Part shown: piece by piece, positions 35,480 to 46,962 of the stretch
How the letters are laid out: each line of letters starts with the position of its first letter
How positions within the stretch are numbered: position 1 is the first letter of the stretch
Assembly (NCBI RefSeq): GCF_008831285.2
Contig: NC_045146.1
Location: 20,785,289-20,849,288, forward strand
Direction of reading: 5' to 3'
From: Nymphaea colorata
Taxonomy: Eukaryota; Streptophyta; Magnoliopsida; Nymphaeales; Nymphaeaceae
DNA: 64,000 bases
Program-made: the position numbers and the translations under genes
The notes under the pieces: generated by a model
The model's input: only the letters and a program-made list of their open reading frames with translations
Databases searched by the model: none
Told to the model about the DNA's origin: nothing

Positions 35480-38164
35480 ATTATATATTCCCCTTACATG
35501 CAATGCTTTTAGCCTTTTACTCATTTTGACAGGATAGCACAAGAGGGAACATGTTCTGTTAATTGAAGATGGATAAATAAATAAAGAAGGAACCCACACA
35601 AGTAATGTTGGTCAATTTCTTCAGTAGATAAAGCAGCCCATTGGTCTTCAATGAATAAGGGTTTTGATATTAGAGCTCACCTTTATGTAAGTACCACTTC
35701 TCTTGGACATATCCCCAGCATCTAAAGAAATAACCGACCAGCTTAAGTTGGATGCCAAACCCTCCTTTCGCTGCAATAAGGAATTTACCATTTTCAGCCA
35801 GTGCTATAAGCAATCTAAAATGGATATTACTTCAAGATGAGATTCTATGAACCAAATACTAGGGAAACCATGGAACAGACTTTTTCTCAGCTTTACAAAA
35901 TTATTAGAAACATTAGGCAACACTAACAAAACAAAGTCAGGACCTAAGTACAGGGAAAAACACCAAGAACCAGTATAATAGAAAAAAGTTCAATAAGAGG
36001 AACAACAGTTGAAGTTGTAAATTAAAAAAAAAAAAACTTGATAGTATCAAAAAGGTTAACAATAGATTGCTTTGATTTAAACGAAGGTGCAGGTCATAGG
36101 TATAAGCAACACGACCACTCTTTATGTAAGACTTTACCATTGTATCTGTCAGGCCAGGCTGCAAAAAGCAAAACCACCAATTTCTTCAGCAGATAAGAAA
36201 GAACAAAAAAAATAAAAGATGAGGTAATACCCCACTATTAGTGCAATTTTGACAAAAAACTTTGCTGATGATCATCAAATTGTAATCACCAACTAAAGAA
36301 TTTCACAGAGTAAACTGTACAAGATGCCCATTGAACACCACACTTGAGTTTGCTACAAAATTGCAACCGATGGTTGATAGACTGCTCAAATATAAAAAAA
36401 ATGATCCAATACAAATGCATTTTTACTTTGTTACTATGAAGAACTCAAATTTACACAAAAAAGGAAGGCAAGAAGAACTGAATTCTACATGCAGTTTTTG
36501 ACACCACAGATAAAGGAAAACCTCCAACCTTGCATGTTGTTGATACCTGTTTATTTTTAATTGTCACCTACGCATCTTTTGCATTAAGAATCATGGCACA
36601 AAAACACTGACAATATAATCCTTGGGTTGAAAGCTAACAGAGAAAATATTGTTCGAGGAACTGCCCAGAAGAACTCGAATGCTAATGCAAGTAGATCTTG
36701 ACCACCAAGCAAGTTATTCCAAGATTGACATCAGTTATTTCTTCACAGAAAAAGGGCTGCTAGCAGGTAAAGGAACATTGATATCAGTTGTTTCTTCACA
36801 ACCTACTTAAAGCAAGTACCATAGTGACTCTTAAACCCCAAGAGATTTACATATGGTTCTGATTATGGAAGACTAAATGGGCATTTAATCAAGATCTGCA
36901 CACAACAACAACATCAACATCAAAGTTCTTCCAACCAATAGTTGAAAAGTGAGCAATCACATCCAATAGCGGAATTTATTAACAAGTATAAACTATCTGA
37001 TGCATCATTAAAATGACTAAGAGCAAGCCCAAAAAAAATCTTTAGCTACCAAAACATCGTTCGGGAAACATTGTTCGGCTCAGCAGATAGTAGGAAACAA
37101 AATCAACAATAAAAATTTTCAACAAAGAACAGATAAATGTAATGTTTTTTTCGACAGACCTGCTTCAAAGAGATCAGAAAGTCAGCTCCCTTGATAACTC
37201 ATGCATCTTGAAAACTTCCTTGGTAATCCTGCAGGGGCAGGATGTTGTCATTAAGCCGACAGTTTATCAAATGCACCAACCAGATCCATAGATAATTATG
37301 TGCTGCAGATTCTTTTGGAGCAAAAAGTTTATGCTCAGCTGGAAGAAATCAAAATGCATATGTTTTTGTTTCCAGACCTCCACAATTGTGTTGTAGCTCT
37401 GATTACTAATTTTGCTAATGCAGATGACACATGTGTCGAGCCGACTTGTGCTGTGCTTCTTGATTTTGTTCACTTTCAATATACCATGTTTACATTAGTT
37501 TTCAAAACCAGCAAGGTACTGACACATGCAGTTGCACCACATCAAATTAGAAACCTAATAATTACCTATTTCATTCAAAATCCTGATTGAGAATGTTTAT
37601 ACTAGATTCCACCGCCAGCAAGAAGTAATTATTGACATGTGAAAGGAAGAACAATATAAAAATCTACAACGAGCGAAAAGCTTCAACCAAGTGAAGCAAA
37701 CTGTTAACAGTTGACGCTAATCTTGCATATCGCATATTTACAATAGATTTTGAGGTCGTCACAATCATAATCCAAGTCAAATGATGTTACAGCTAACATG
37801 ATCATAAGTTATCACAATGAATCCGAATTAGAGAAGCCTCACACAATGAATCCGAATTACAGAAGTCACGTTTCAGGGCTCGCACTATCTCCTACCTAGC
37901 ATCATATTCTGAACAAAAGGATAAAACTTATTGAAACAAAAATTCAGTTTACAATTCTAAAAATTTCATAACGACAAAATCTTGTGTATAGATTCTAAAT
38001 GTGCACTGTTAAGTTGTAAAGTAGGGAGTTTAATCTAGCATTATTAACTGTGCTAGATTATAACCTAGCACTGGTAAGTTTAAAATAGGGAGTTCGAAAT
38101 TGCTTCTTGTAACATTTCAACCTAAGGAGGAGATACATTACATAGGAGAAGGAGACAAAGAGAA
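35480..38164. other. Block A non-coding sequence with orphan exon
   Basis: Intron-like AT-rich sequence matching 59,970-62,680 in B. It contains the orphan exon listed next and, on the minus strand, a 21-bp exon-like piece flanked by TTTTTGCAG and GTAAAG near 36,135-36,160 (PGLTDTM). Another piece after CTGCAG near 37,230 reads VIKGADFLISLKQ but has a stop upstream in frame. Confidence 0.4.
35681..35770 (-). pseudogene. Orphan 90-bp exon of an unidentified gene (copy A)
   Basis: Exactly 30 codons in phase 0, bounded by an acceptor TATTGCAG and a donor GTGAGC on the minus strand. It starts RKEGLASNLSWSVISLDAGD and continues to SGTYIK. The B copy at 60174-60263 keeps both splice sites and frame, with two Leu-to-Val changes. 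I do not recognise the protein. Neighbouring exon-like pieces contain stops, so I treat this as part of a decayed gene, but a live exon is possible. Confidence 0.5.
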
Positions 38165-38730
38165 GCTCCAGCCGAGCATACCGGATGCTCTGGTTCTTGA
38201 CGTCCTTGGGCACCTACGAACGAAGATCCGTATCAGACGGCTGGAGGTTCTCGAACACGCCGATTACCTCGCTGGCCTCCGGCTTGCTCTTCGTCACGCT
38301 CAGCGTGATCTTCCCCTTGGACGACAACGAGCCCTTGATGTTCTCCTTCACCACATCCTCCTCGTTTCCCTGCCCTCCGTGGGGTGAGCCACGGCATTGT
38401 CGGATCCAACCTTGCCAACCCTCCCCTGGGGGTTGAGAAAGGACGATCCCCGGTAGGAAGGCACCAGGAACTCGCCCCCGGAAATATCTGTCTTGCTAGA
38501 GGCCGCGAGCCCTTTGACAGTGAAAAGGAAGAGGTCGCGCTCGCCACTCGCCACGAGGGAGGTGAACGGTGCCGGCCAAGTAGTCGATCCCGTCGTTCTC
38601 CTCGAACTTGATGGAGCCATCGGAGGAGACCTAGAAGGGGCACTCGATCACGTCCAGGGTGTAGGTGAGGTGGGTGACGAGATTCTTCTAGTGGAGCTCC
38701 GGCGGGGCGTTCTTGCTGATGCCCTAGACC
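38165..38730 (-). pseudogene. PSBO: PsbO (33-kDa oxygen-evolving complex protein) pseudogene, copy A
   Basis: The C-terminal half of PsbO, the manganese-stabilising protein of photosystem II, read across shifting frames. Recognisable pieces from the N side: [104 protein letters not shown]. It has at least two frameshifts and stops, one of them (before VPKDV) shared with copy B. The normal final stop after LES is missing. The N-terminal half and transit peptide are absent. No introns interrupt the matched part. It was already a pseudogene before the A/B duplication. Confidence 0.88.
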
Positions 38731-39450
38731 TTTCGGCATCTTCAATGGTGCAGGAAGCATGTCGAAATCCCCAACCAGCCATGGTGTTCTCCGATGAGAG
38801 TTGCAGAAAGAGAAACCTGTAGTGTTCTGATCGGACAAAGAAAGGCTCCAGCGGCCCATGTGAGGGCGATCCGATGGGTGCGTATCTTACAAAACAATAA
38901 AGAAATGGCGGGAGAGAGAGCGCGCTCGCCGGAGAGGGAGAGTGGGAGCTTCTTGTAACAGCGGGCGCCTTTTTGATGACCAAAGTCTCGTAACTGTTTA
39001 CAAAGAGGAAAAGCGACTCGCAGTCGCACGTCCAGCGGCCTAACGTGGAAGGTGTCCGCTTCCCTCCAATTTCTGCCAGCCAACATGTATTTGAAAAAAA
39101 ACAAATACAACGAATAGTTATTTGCGACAACCAAATCGGAAAAGTAGTTAAACTTTAGAAATCAATCTTTTCCTTTAAAATCCAATTTATACATCGGTCT
39201 GTGAGTTTTTCTCGTTTGAATTCGAGTTCATTACACGTTTAACTCTATGAAGAGTAGTTTAGAATATTGAAAAACTCATATCTCTAAATGGCTTATGACC
39301 ATCTACTTATTTTACCAACTCATCTCTCTCTCTCACGAAATCGCAATCCCAATATAAAATATTCGAACTGTTTAATAATCAACATCTAAGTTTTTTTTGG
39401 TTGATAATACCCATCTTATTTTTCAAATTTACAATATTGTATATACGAAC

Positions 39451-42400
39451 GAAACTCTATGATTCAGATTCAAACTTTTTTTACCAGCCACTGGTTAAAC
39501 GCCGGTGTAAGCTGATCCGTACTGGACATATTGCCTTCAGGTACTAGTCTTATATCCATACTGGTTTCAGTCATTCCCTTTTCTTTTGCAATTTTTCACT
39601 TTTATGTCTAACAATCTACATTACCTAATGATCTTTATGTTCAAAATATTATGAATTTATCGAAAAATTTATATTTACGGGCCTGACCCTGCCACGATCT
39701 GTCGTTTATGTAAATCATTATTTTTTCCTATGTTTTACATATAATTTTTTAAACTGTAGCTGCAACTTACTTTTATTTAATTATTGCCAATCAAGTAACC
39801 AGGAAATTATTTATCCCTTGGAAATTATCCCGTAGCTCGAAGGATTAGATGTAAGCTTGGGCACTAGGTCAGGGGCCACCAACATGTACTCAGTCCCCAG
39901 TACTCATTTGTTTTTATATATATATATAATATTTTATTATGATTAATTATATTTATATATTATTTTAGATTAAAAATATATTTTTTAATTTAATCGAGTC
40001 GAGCTCGAGCTCGGGTTTTAATTGTTTGACTGAGCCCAGGCCTAGGTTTTGGGTGTTGGGCCAGCCTGAGCCCAGCACCTCATTGGGTCAGACAAAGCCC
40101 GATGCCCAGGCTTAATTAAATGGAAAACATAGTGACAATACTGACGCAAGATTGAATCCCCGCTCAAGGCAAACCTTGCCCTAGGGCCTCTACGGCCTCA
40201 AAATTGGTTTTAAAATTAAAATTCTAGAAGCAAAATTCCACATGAAAATTGGAATGAAAATTCAGTTACAGTTCCCCATTGTATTTGATAGTTTGGAATT
40301 TTAGTTACAAAATTGACAACGACACGTTTGGTAAAACAAGAATTCAAATTACAGAATTCATGAATTAAAACCTTGTCACAAACAGAGATGAAAAAAATTC
40401 CAAATTTATGGAATCACAATTTCAACCTTGTCACAATTCCGGAATTTTCAACATATAATTCTGAAATCAAAATTATGATACAATTCTTCTTATTCGTCGA
40501 TTCCGACGGGATATCAACCACTTGGAGAACTTGCTGCTCCCTCTTGCCCTGGCCATTATAAGACCAGAGTAGCGATGACATCAAAATGACATTTTGGAGT
40601 GTCATGCAAACAGCTTCTTAATTAATTACTTTTATTTGTAGCTTTGTGCACTTACATTGTACCTGATCCTTTCAACCTTCAAAGAAAAGCACCGGCCTTT
40701 GTGCAAACAGATTAAAGAACGCTAAGGCAGGTGCATGCACATTGGTCTAAGTTATGTTTTGAATATTAAGCTGTATTTGGAACAATGGGTCCGCCAAATT
40801 TTCATCTCTACTTGTGTCTTGAAGATTACCATCACAGGTAGGCAGAAGTGAAGGTAAAGAATGTCAAGTTGATGACCACAAGTAAATAAGTTAGCCCCGT
40901 TGACATCCCAAACTGCGACTCAGAAAATAAATGAGACAAGGCGATGGAAGTTCTCACAACCAACAAAATTAATGTTGGTACTTGAAGAAAATAGTCAAAA
41001 TGCATGGTAGGTGGAGAAGCTGAGGCAGGCATAAATGAAGTTGGCATGCTTGTTGTGATGTGTGGCAAGGAATTCACACCAAAATCCATAGTTCATCAAA
41101 TTAAAGGTTTTCATTCAGACTTAAGTTCCACTTGAGGTTGTCCATTTTATTCTTTACACTCTCTGATGTTTGATTTAAGATTGGGGGAGAGAAACACTGA
41201 TCTTTAATTCATAGATCTAAAGTCCAAAAAATCTGAAAATCATATATGATCAGAGGAAAGAAATAAGAGATAGACCTCCATAATTGAATAAGTGACTTGT
41301 AGTTATCGGGTCACATCTGTGAAAGAAAAAAAGGAAAGGTCAGAAGATGCTGCGCACATGGTGGTTCACTCACACTGAGAGAGAGACAGAGAGAGAGAGA
41401 TGTCGTTGACGGCAGGGGACGAAGTTATGTGAAAGGTGGCAGAACTGCATGTGCAGCGAAACAACAGAGGCCTTCTTCCAACAATTCTGCGATGTTTCCC
41501 GGCAACTTCCGTTCTGGCATGCATGGACCTATTGAAATCTGAAGCCTGATTCCATTCCTTTCCTTCCTGAGAGCAACCAAAAGTGACCTAATGGAGGGTT
41601 GGTCCGAAATCAGTGAAATTCTGTAAGAAAACCAATAAATTAAAGCACGCTTTTAGCAAGACTCCCTTGAAGAGTGATATACGTTTTGTTTGTATTGAAA
41701 TATAAAATGGTGCGGAGTTGCTTAGAGATACTGTCAAGTACGAACAGCTTTCGTGGTAAGGAGCCATTCGTTGGGGTTTCTTGGAGGCTGGGTTGAATGT
41801 TGCTACCTAGTGCTTTGGTCAAAGGAGCCCACAGAAAAAAAGCTCCCCGAAGATTCTGGTTTAGATCTGGCTGCAGTGCTCCAGAAAAGTTGAAAAAAAA
41901 AAGTTAAAGTAGAATTTGGAATTATTTCCCGGCGAGTGGGTGAGAGGTGGCCTGGAAGACAATTTTTTGACAAAAGAATGACTTCCCGGGACGGGCCAAG
42001 GCCGAAACATTGGATCCCATTTCTTCGGTGCGGCTGACCCGTCGGCTAAATGAGGCTACTTATTTTGAAATTTCCATGTTTTCGCCGGCTGGTTCGTCGG
42101 TTGATACGAAGGACACAAGAAGGGCCCCCCCTCCCAAAAGCCATCGCCAGTAGGTAACTAACTGGCCAGGATCTGTGTTTGGGAAGACCAAGTTGATCAC
42201 GGAGCAATAGTCATCACACGTCTCTCTTTGCCCTGGCCCTGAATGGATCCCGACCGTCCATTTACCTAAAACGGTCAGGCCCCAGACGGAGGTAGACCGT
42301 GGACATGACCACACCTTTATTTTTCTTTTTCCCGTTTAGACTTTACCAAGTGAAATTCAAATTCCGGCCGGTAAGCAACGAAAGTGGCAAGTTAAGAAAA

Positions 42401-42832
42401 GGCCGGGTCCTCGTCTTGATACAGGAGCTGCCGATCCTCTCAGAAACAAAGGTATGATCTCATGGAATCAGCATTCATAATTCCGCGAAACAAATTTCGA
42501 TGAGTATAAACAGGAAGATTTACAGGGCACCAACTTTTGATAAACCGGGGAGAAAAAACAAAGAATTGGCGAAATAGTCCAAATACGAAACCATTCCAAG
42601 TGAATTTAAACCACATGGAAATTTCGTACACTCAAAAAACCTAGACACATACACGCCTACCAAAAATGGACGCCCTTATTGAGGACGTCTTACGAATAGC
42701 TCTTCCTCCCTGACGTCGCAGGCTTCCCTTTCTCCGCCCGAACCCGAAGGGGCCAGTTTCACAGCTTCCGCTTCAGAGAGCCACGATGCGAGGAAATCAA
42801 GAAGTGACGGAAGAGCACGAAAACACAAAGAA
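39451..42832. other. Spacer between duplication blocks, first part
   Basis: AT-rich sequence with a MITE-like element at 39852-40114, a stretch at about 40,240-40,500 rich in partly complementary GAATTC/AATTCC motifs that resembles a decayed MITE, and a GA-rich tract near 41,377-41,400. No gene recognised. The last 200 bases are the 3' flank of the small gene that follows. Confidence 0.5.
39852..40114. mobile_element. MITE-like element related to the one near 5.0 kb
   Basis: About 263 bp with an AT-rich core. The left end TAAGCTTGGGCA pairs with the right end, which reads TAAGCCTGGGCATCGGG when reverse-complemented. GC-rich inner arms contain GAGCTCGAGCTCGGG and AGCCCAGGCCTAGG. The AT-core plan and end motif match the element at 4997-5175. 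Confidence 0.5.
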
Positions 42833-43178
42833 TCATCTGTGAGCCGTGATCAGAGTCTCGATGAATCGCAGGCCGTCGAACCTCGGTGCGAACTTATCGG
42901 CGGCCAGATTCCTCTGTGACGCCGAAGAAGAGCCATTTCCGCCGGACAGCGCCTGAAAAACGGGGGAAAAGTAAGACACATGCCGGAAATCTCAATAACC
43001 AGGAGAGGCGAAAAAAAGAAAAAAGAAAACCGCCGATCTCCCTCCGCGAAACGAAACAACAACGGGATCTTACCTCGTCCGAGGGCTTCAGAAGGCGGAT
43101 CTGATGATCGTCCGAGGAGGTGAAGGCCGCGGACGACGCGGCAACAGCAGAGGCAAAGAAGATGCCGGACCTCTTCAT
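42833..43178 (-). CDS. Small plant protein of unknown function, two exons
   Basis: Exon 1 is 43074-43178 (35 codons, ATG in GGAGATGAAGAGG), followed by a 121-bp intron with donor GTAAGATCC and acceptor TTTTTCAG, then exon 2 at 42833-42952 (39 codons and TGA). Both exons are phase 0. The 74-residue product starts MKRSGIFFASAVAASSAAF, with a small-residue hydrophobic N-terminal stretch that could be a signal or membrane segment. It has a Ser-rich middle and ends KFAPRFDGLRFIETLITAHR. That end resembles short plant proteins of unknown function as I remember them, with a conserved FAPRFDGLRFIETL block; I cannot verify the match. Clean frame and canonical splice sites over a short GC-rich gene support a real gene. 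Function unknown. Confidence 0.75.
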
Positions 43179-44391
43179 CTCCCTCGCCACGGAAATCACG
43201 GACAAGAAAGAACGAGAGGATACGGAAGACGGAACTCAGTCCTGACGCCCCTTCCCAGACGATCTCACATCTCCTTCTTCCGCGTGTTCCCCTCTTTTTA
43301 CACGCGTTCCGGGTTTCAAAATTAACGAAACTTAAATCTCCCGTTAGATTCCGCCACCCCGTAGACTTGCCCCTGCCACGTAGGCCGATCTGACGCCGCG
43401 TCACGAACGGTGGACCCTTCCCAGAATCTCTGAAGACTCCAAGGGCACTTGGCCTTCTAGCTACCACGTGGCAGCCATCTGGTGACTCGGCCTCGCCTTT
43501 CGGTGACCATCCGACCACCCCCACATTAAAAATACACTTCAAGCCGCATCGACGCGTTGTGAGTTGGACCAAGCGGTAAAAGAAATGATGCGTGGCCATT
43601 AAGCAGAAGCTTACGATATTTTTTTTTTTTTTTATATATATAAACTGATACCCACGGCCAGAAAAAAAGAAAAAGGAAAAACGAATTTGAATTTACGATT
43701 CTGGTTTTGGGGGCGGAGATTGTTTGCCTCGGTGTCCTGCCAGGCTCCACATCACCACTTTCTTTGGCGCAGGAGCAACGGGGTCCCAATATCAAACGGT
43801 CAGCGAAAGAAAGATGTTGATGTTGGAAACCTGAATAAAGCACAAACAAGAAAATGTTTCGTTTTGTTTAGATGTGTTTTTAAAGATAATTTAGTCGTTC
43901 GTTTATCCAGAAACACTATGAGTCCATTCATTAGTTCGGCTGAATTGGTTATGAATTGACGAAATACAATATTCAAGAAAGATAAACAGTGAGGTAATAA
44001 TACATGCTGCTATTTACGCTTGAAGATGTTAGATCCATTGAAGAATAATGCGATTTTGCAGTGTAACGCAATGTTGTAAAAACTTAACATCCGAACAGGA
44101 CCATTTGTCATTTCTTAAATCTAAATCCAATCCGATTTTGCAAATCTAATATTATTAAGTCTTTTTCATACTCTATTTTTTCAGAACAGATTCTCAAGAC
44201 ATTAGATCCAAATCCAATACGTTGACGTGCTTATGAGTGTGAAAATGTTTGGTACTTGACTTGGTGGCTCGACACAAAAGGCAATTCAAATCAATCTTGG
44301 ATTATCCAGACCTAAGGCTTTCAGATACACCCAAGTGTCTTAGGTTACTCATTTGAGCACATCGTTCACTCATTTGATTTGACGTTTTAAA
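43179..44391. other. Promoter side of the small gene and intergenic sequence
   Basis: The GC-rich first 400 bases are the likely 5' region of the minus-strand small gene. A poly-T/AT stretch lies near 43,620-43,640. I see nothing coding in the rest. Confidence 0.5.
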
Positions 44392-45040
44392 CATTAAAAA
44401 CCCTAGACATTGAAACGTCTCCGAGACCATTCTGCGTTTTTGCTTAAGAGCCTCTTCGCCTGCCTTCTTTCTTCCTGTTGTTTTTCTTCGGGAATTGCTT
44501 TGAACAGAGGCTTGATTCGTTTGCAATGGCTGCCGGCGAGCTTGCTTGCACCTATGCTTCTTTGGTCCTCCATGACAATGGCATCCCCATCACTGTACGC
44601 CCTCAATCTCACTTCCTCGTGTCTTGTTCTCTTTTTTCTCTTCGTTCGGTTCCCTCGTCATCTGCCAATGATTTTGCTTTCTTTTGCCTTATTGTTCCAT
44701 TTCCCGTTGTCTTTACTTTTGTTGATGATTATTGGTGAGATTTGGACCTTATTAATGAGATCTGATGGGTAATAGTGATGCTTGATCGTTCCTTGTTTAG
44801 GATTGTTTTTTAGAATGAGCTTCTCTCTCTTTCGGGCGCGTTTCTGGGAGTTATTTGCTGAACAACTTAGTGGTTCTGTGTGTGTGTGTGTGTGTGTGGT
44901 TTTATCTTTTCCAATGGTTACATCTGTGCAACAGCCAAGGCAATTTATTTTTTGACTAAGATCCGCTCGTTTTGTTGGCTTTCTCTGATCATGCTATCTG
45001 AATCTGGATAACTGGGTTTAAGTAGCTCCCTAAACGACTT
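44392..45040 (+). pseudogene. Partial copy of the P1 gene (leader, exon 1, part of intron 1)
   Basis: Matches the P1 gene from about 12,910 to 13,640 with a shortened leader. Exon 1 at 44526-44594 is open ([20 protein letters not shown]), with the splice donor GTACGC kept, then intron 1 sequence including the GT microsatellite near 44,876-44,898. Exons 2-4 do not follow; the match stops inside intron 1. Because intron sequence is present it is a DNA-level copy, not a retrocopy. Confidence 0.92.
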
Positions 45041-45595
45041 TTCAAACACCTCTGTTTGACATGACTCCCAATCTCGAAAGCAAACCCACACTGGTGGTGT
45101 TGTCAGCATCCAAATGTCCAGGAATTGGATTGTGTGAGTGGAGGAAAATGTTTTCCTTTTTCACAATATCTTTTGTCCATCTCTCCGTAGCATTTCTCCT
45201 ATTTTGTTCATCGAAATAAATAAACAGCTCCAATATAATTTAAAGGCATATATGTTCGCACCGCATTCTTTGGCATCTTGTTGTCGTGTAGGTTCCTCAC
45301 TCCATCATCTCTTCCTTTTTCAGTTGGATTAAAAAGGAAACCGAAAGAAAGATGAAATCTGTAACTTCAACTACAGCCATTTTCATCAACCACCCTTAGA
45401 TTTGGTAGATGGAGGATTGGAGGACAGGCCAAGACTTCTTCTTGATAATATTTATATCAGTAAGTTCCTTGACCACACCAATTTTGGTAAACTATGAGCA
45501 CATCATAAGTATCAGAAGCCCTCGTTTAGCAACATTAACATATTGTTATTGGAAGGCACATAAACCATAGAAAATTTTTGGCAACAATTTCGAAA

Positions 45596-45886
45596 CTAGT
45601 GCATCATAAATAGGTGGGAAGGGATGGGCTTGCCGCACCTACTGGCGACGTCGACCACCTTTTGCATGCTGATCATCCTTTCAATTTCAGGGGTGATGCG
45701 GCCGCAGACGCGGACGAGGTTGGCGCCCCTGACCGCATTGCAGCAGTCCTCAGAAGGAGGCACCGGCGGCAGCTCCCTGGCCACAAACGGTGTGCACCGG
45801 GCACCCAGAATTGCCAGGTCTTGGTCACTAAAGCCTGGCAAATTCTCCAGCACCAGCCCGGCCAGCAACAGGCCCAACACTACCAT
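45596..45886 (-). CDS. Lipid-transfer/prolamin-superfamily-like small secreted protein, possibly decayed
   Basis: A 96-codon single-exon frame, ATG at 45886-45884. The N-terminus MVVLGLLLAGLVLENLPGFS is a signal peptide. The rest resembles the small plant helical LTP-like proteins of the eight-cysteine superfamily: PPSEDCCNAVRGANL, then ITPEIERMISMQKVV and RCGKPIP. Only five cysteines remain (31, 48, 49, 61, 84). The first Cys, the first of the CXC pair (here VRVC) and the last (normally just after the CGKPLP region) are missing, and the protein stops early. It may be a pseudogene with an open frame or a divergent member. It lies between two partial copies of the P1 gene, inside rearranged DNA. 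Family fit from memory; the Cys pattern is directly visible. Confidence 0.6.
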   Translation of the reverse strand: MVVLGLLLAGLVLENLPGFSDQDLAILGARCTPFVARELPPVPPSEDCCNAVRGANLVRVCGRITPEIERMISMQKVVDVASRCGKPIPSHLFMMH

Positions 45887-46112
45887 GCCCACTCTGTAGA
45901 ACAGAGAGGATCTCCAGAGAGGATCTCCATGCCGCTCTCTCTCTCTGCCTCGCCCGGTTCCCTTCCCTTGCTACACTGTGGCCGTGTGCATGAGAGCAAG
46001 AATAGCCCTTAAGGACTTCATTAAATTAAATGTGGAGGAACACGAGCCACATTTAATCCAAAACAATAGGTGGTAGTTGGCGTCTGCTGTTCACCTACCA
46101 CCTGCATTCATT

Positions 46113-46626
46113 AAATTACATAACTTCATTAAGTTTGCAATATGTGATGAAACATACAAATCCAATTGACTGTCATCAATGCACCTTTCGGTTTTTAATG
46201 GTGCAAAATAAAAAACAAAAAAGCATTCAGCCATAAAGATAAACAGTTGAGATATATATATATTAAATAAACTTTCTGCCTATTGTCCTTAGGTTTGACT
46301 TAACGTGATAGAGAGGAGTAAAACATTCATTCTCATCAGAAGCAAATTTAGGTTCATTGATCTGTACGGGCATCTTTAGCTGTCCGTACAAAATTAGTTA
46401 TTTTTCTGATGAGAATGTTTTACTCCTCTCTATCACGTAAAGTCAAACCTAAGGACAATAGGCAGAAAGTTTATTTAATATATATATCTCAACTGTTTAT
46501 CTTTATGGCTGAATGCTTTTTTGTTTTTTATTTTGCACCATTAAAAACCGAAAGGTGCATTGATGACAGTCAATTGGATTTGTATGTTTCATCACATATT
46601 GCAAACTTAATGAAGTTATGTAATTT
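46113..46626. repeat. Long inverted repeat (hairpin 1)
   Basis: Arms of about 235 bp (46113 to about 46347, and about 46392 to 46626) separated by about 45 bp. The left arm begins AAATTACATAACTTCATTAA and the right arm ends with its exact complement. The arms are nearly identical, with a few small differences near the loop. No transposase or obvious target duplication; it could be a foldback element. A transcript would form a long hairpin. Confidence 0.93.
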
Positions 46627-46630
46627 ACGC

Positions 46631-46842
46631 CAACTCACCATCACCATACAATAGGACAAAAATTTTGCTTTGTCTTATTGTATTGAGAAAGGAAACGTAA
46701 CGCATAAGTAACATGAGATCGCATTAATTAAGTGCTCTCAACTTCATCGCATAAGAAAGAGTTTAACTTATGCGTTACGTTTCCTTTCTCAATACAATAA
46801 GACAGCAAAATTTTTGTGCTATTGTATGGTGATGGTGAGTTG
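46631..46842. repeat. Second inverted repeat (hairpin 2)
   Basis: Arms 46631-46709 and 46766-46842, about 78 bp, starting CAACTCACCATCACCATAC, with a loop of about 56 bp. It begins five bases after hairpin 1. After it, at about 46,855-46,950, the loop region of hairpin 1 (AGAGAGGAGTAAAACATTC through the GATCTGTACGG part) recurs in direct orientation, so the two hairpins seem to have formed in linked events. Confidence 0.93.
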
Positions 46843-46962
46843 GTGAGTTGATGAAGTAGAGAGGAGTAAAACATTCTCATCAGAAGGAAATTTAGGTTCA
46901 TTGATCTGTACGGTCATCTTTAGCTGTTCGTACAAATCAGAAGCAAAATTAGCTGTCGAAAA

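Larger units (their letters stand above)
23363..39450. repeat. Segmental duplication, block A
   Basis: Block A matches block B in the same orientation in three collinear pieces: 23363-25040 with 47250-49860, 25060-25290 with 56303-56535, and about 26927-39450 with 57425 to the window end. In a 300-base sample (around 35.6-35.9 kb) the copies differ by about 3 %. A carries the nest at 29046-35471 and more of a gypsy fossil. B carries an extra 6.4 kb between pieces one and two. A sits about 24 kb before B. Confidence 0.93.

Noticed and set aside
38493-38822. Plus-strand open frame across the PsbO pseudogene
   Set aside because: A shadow of the GC-rich minus-strand PsbO sequence; the same frame in copy B is explained the same way.
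44410-44772. 120-codon open frame in the P1 partial copy
   Set aside because: It runs through P1 leader, exon 1 in the wrong frame and intron 1; the real coding frame there is the 23-codon exon.
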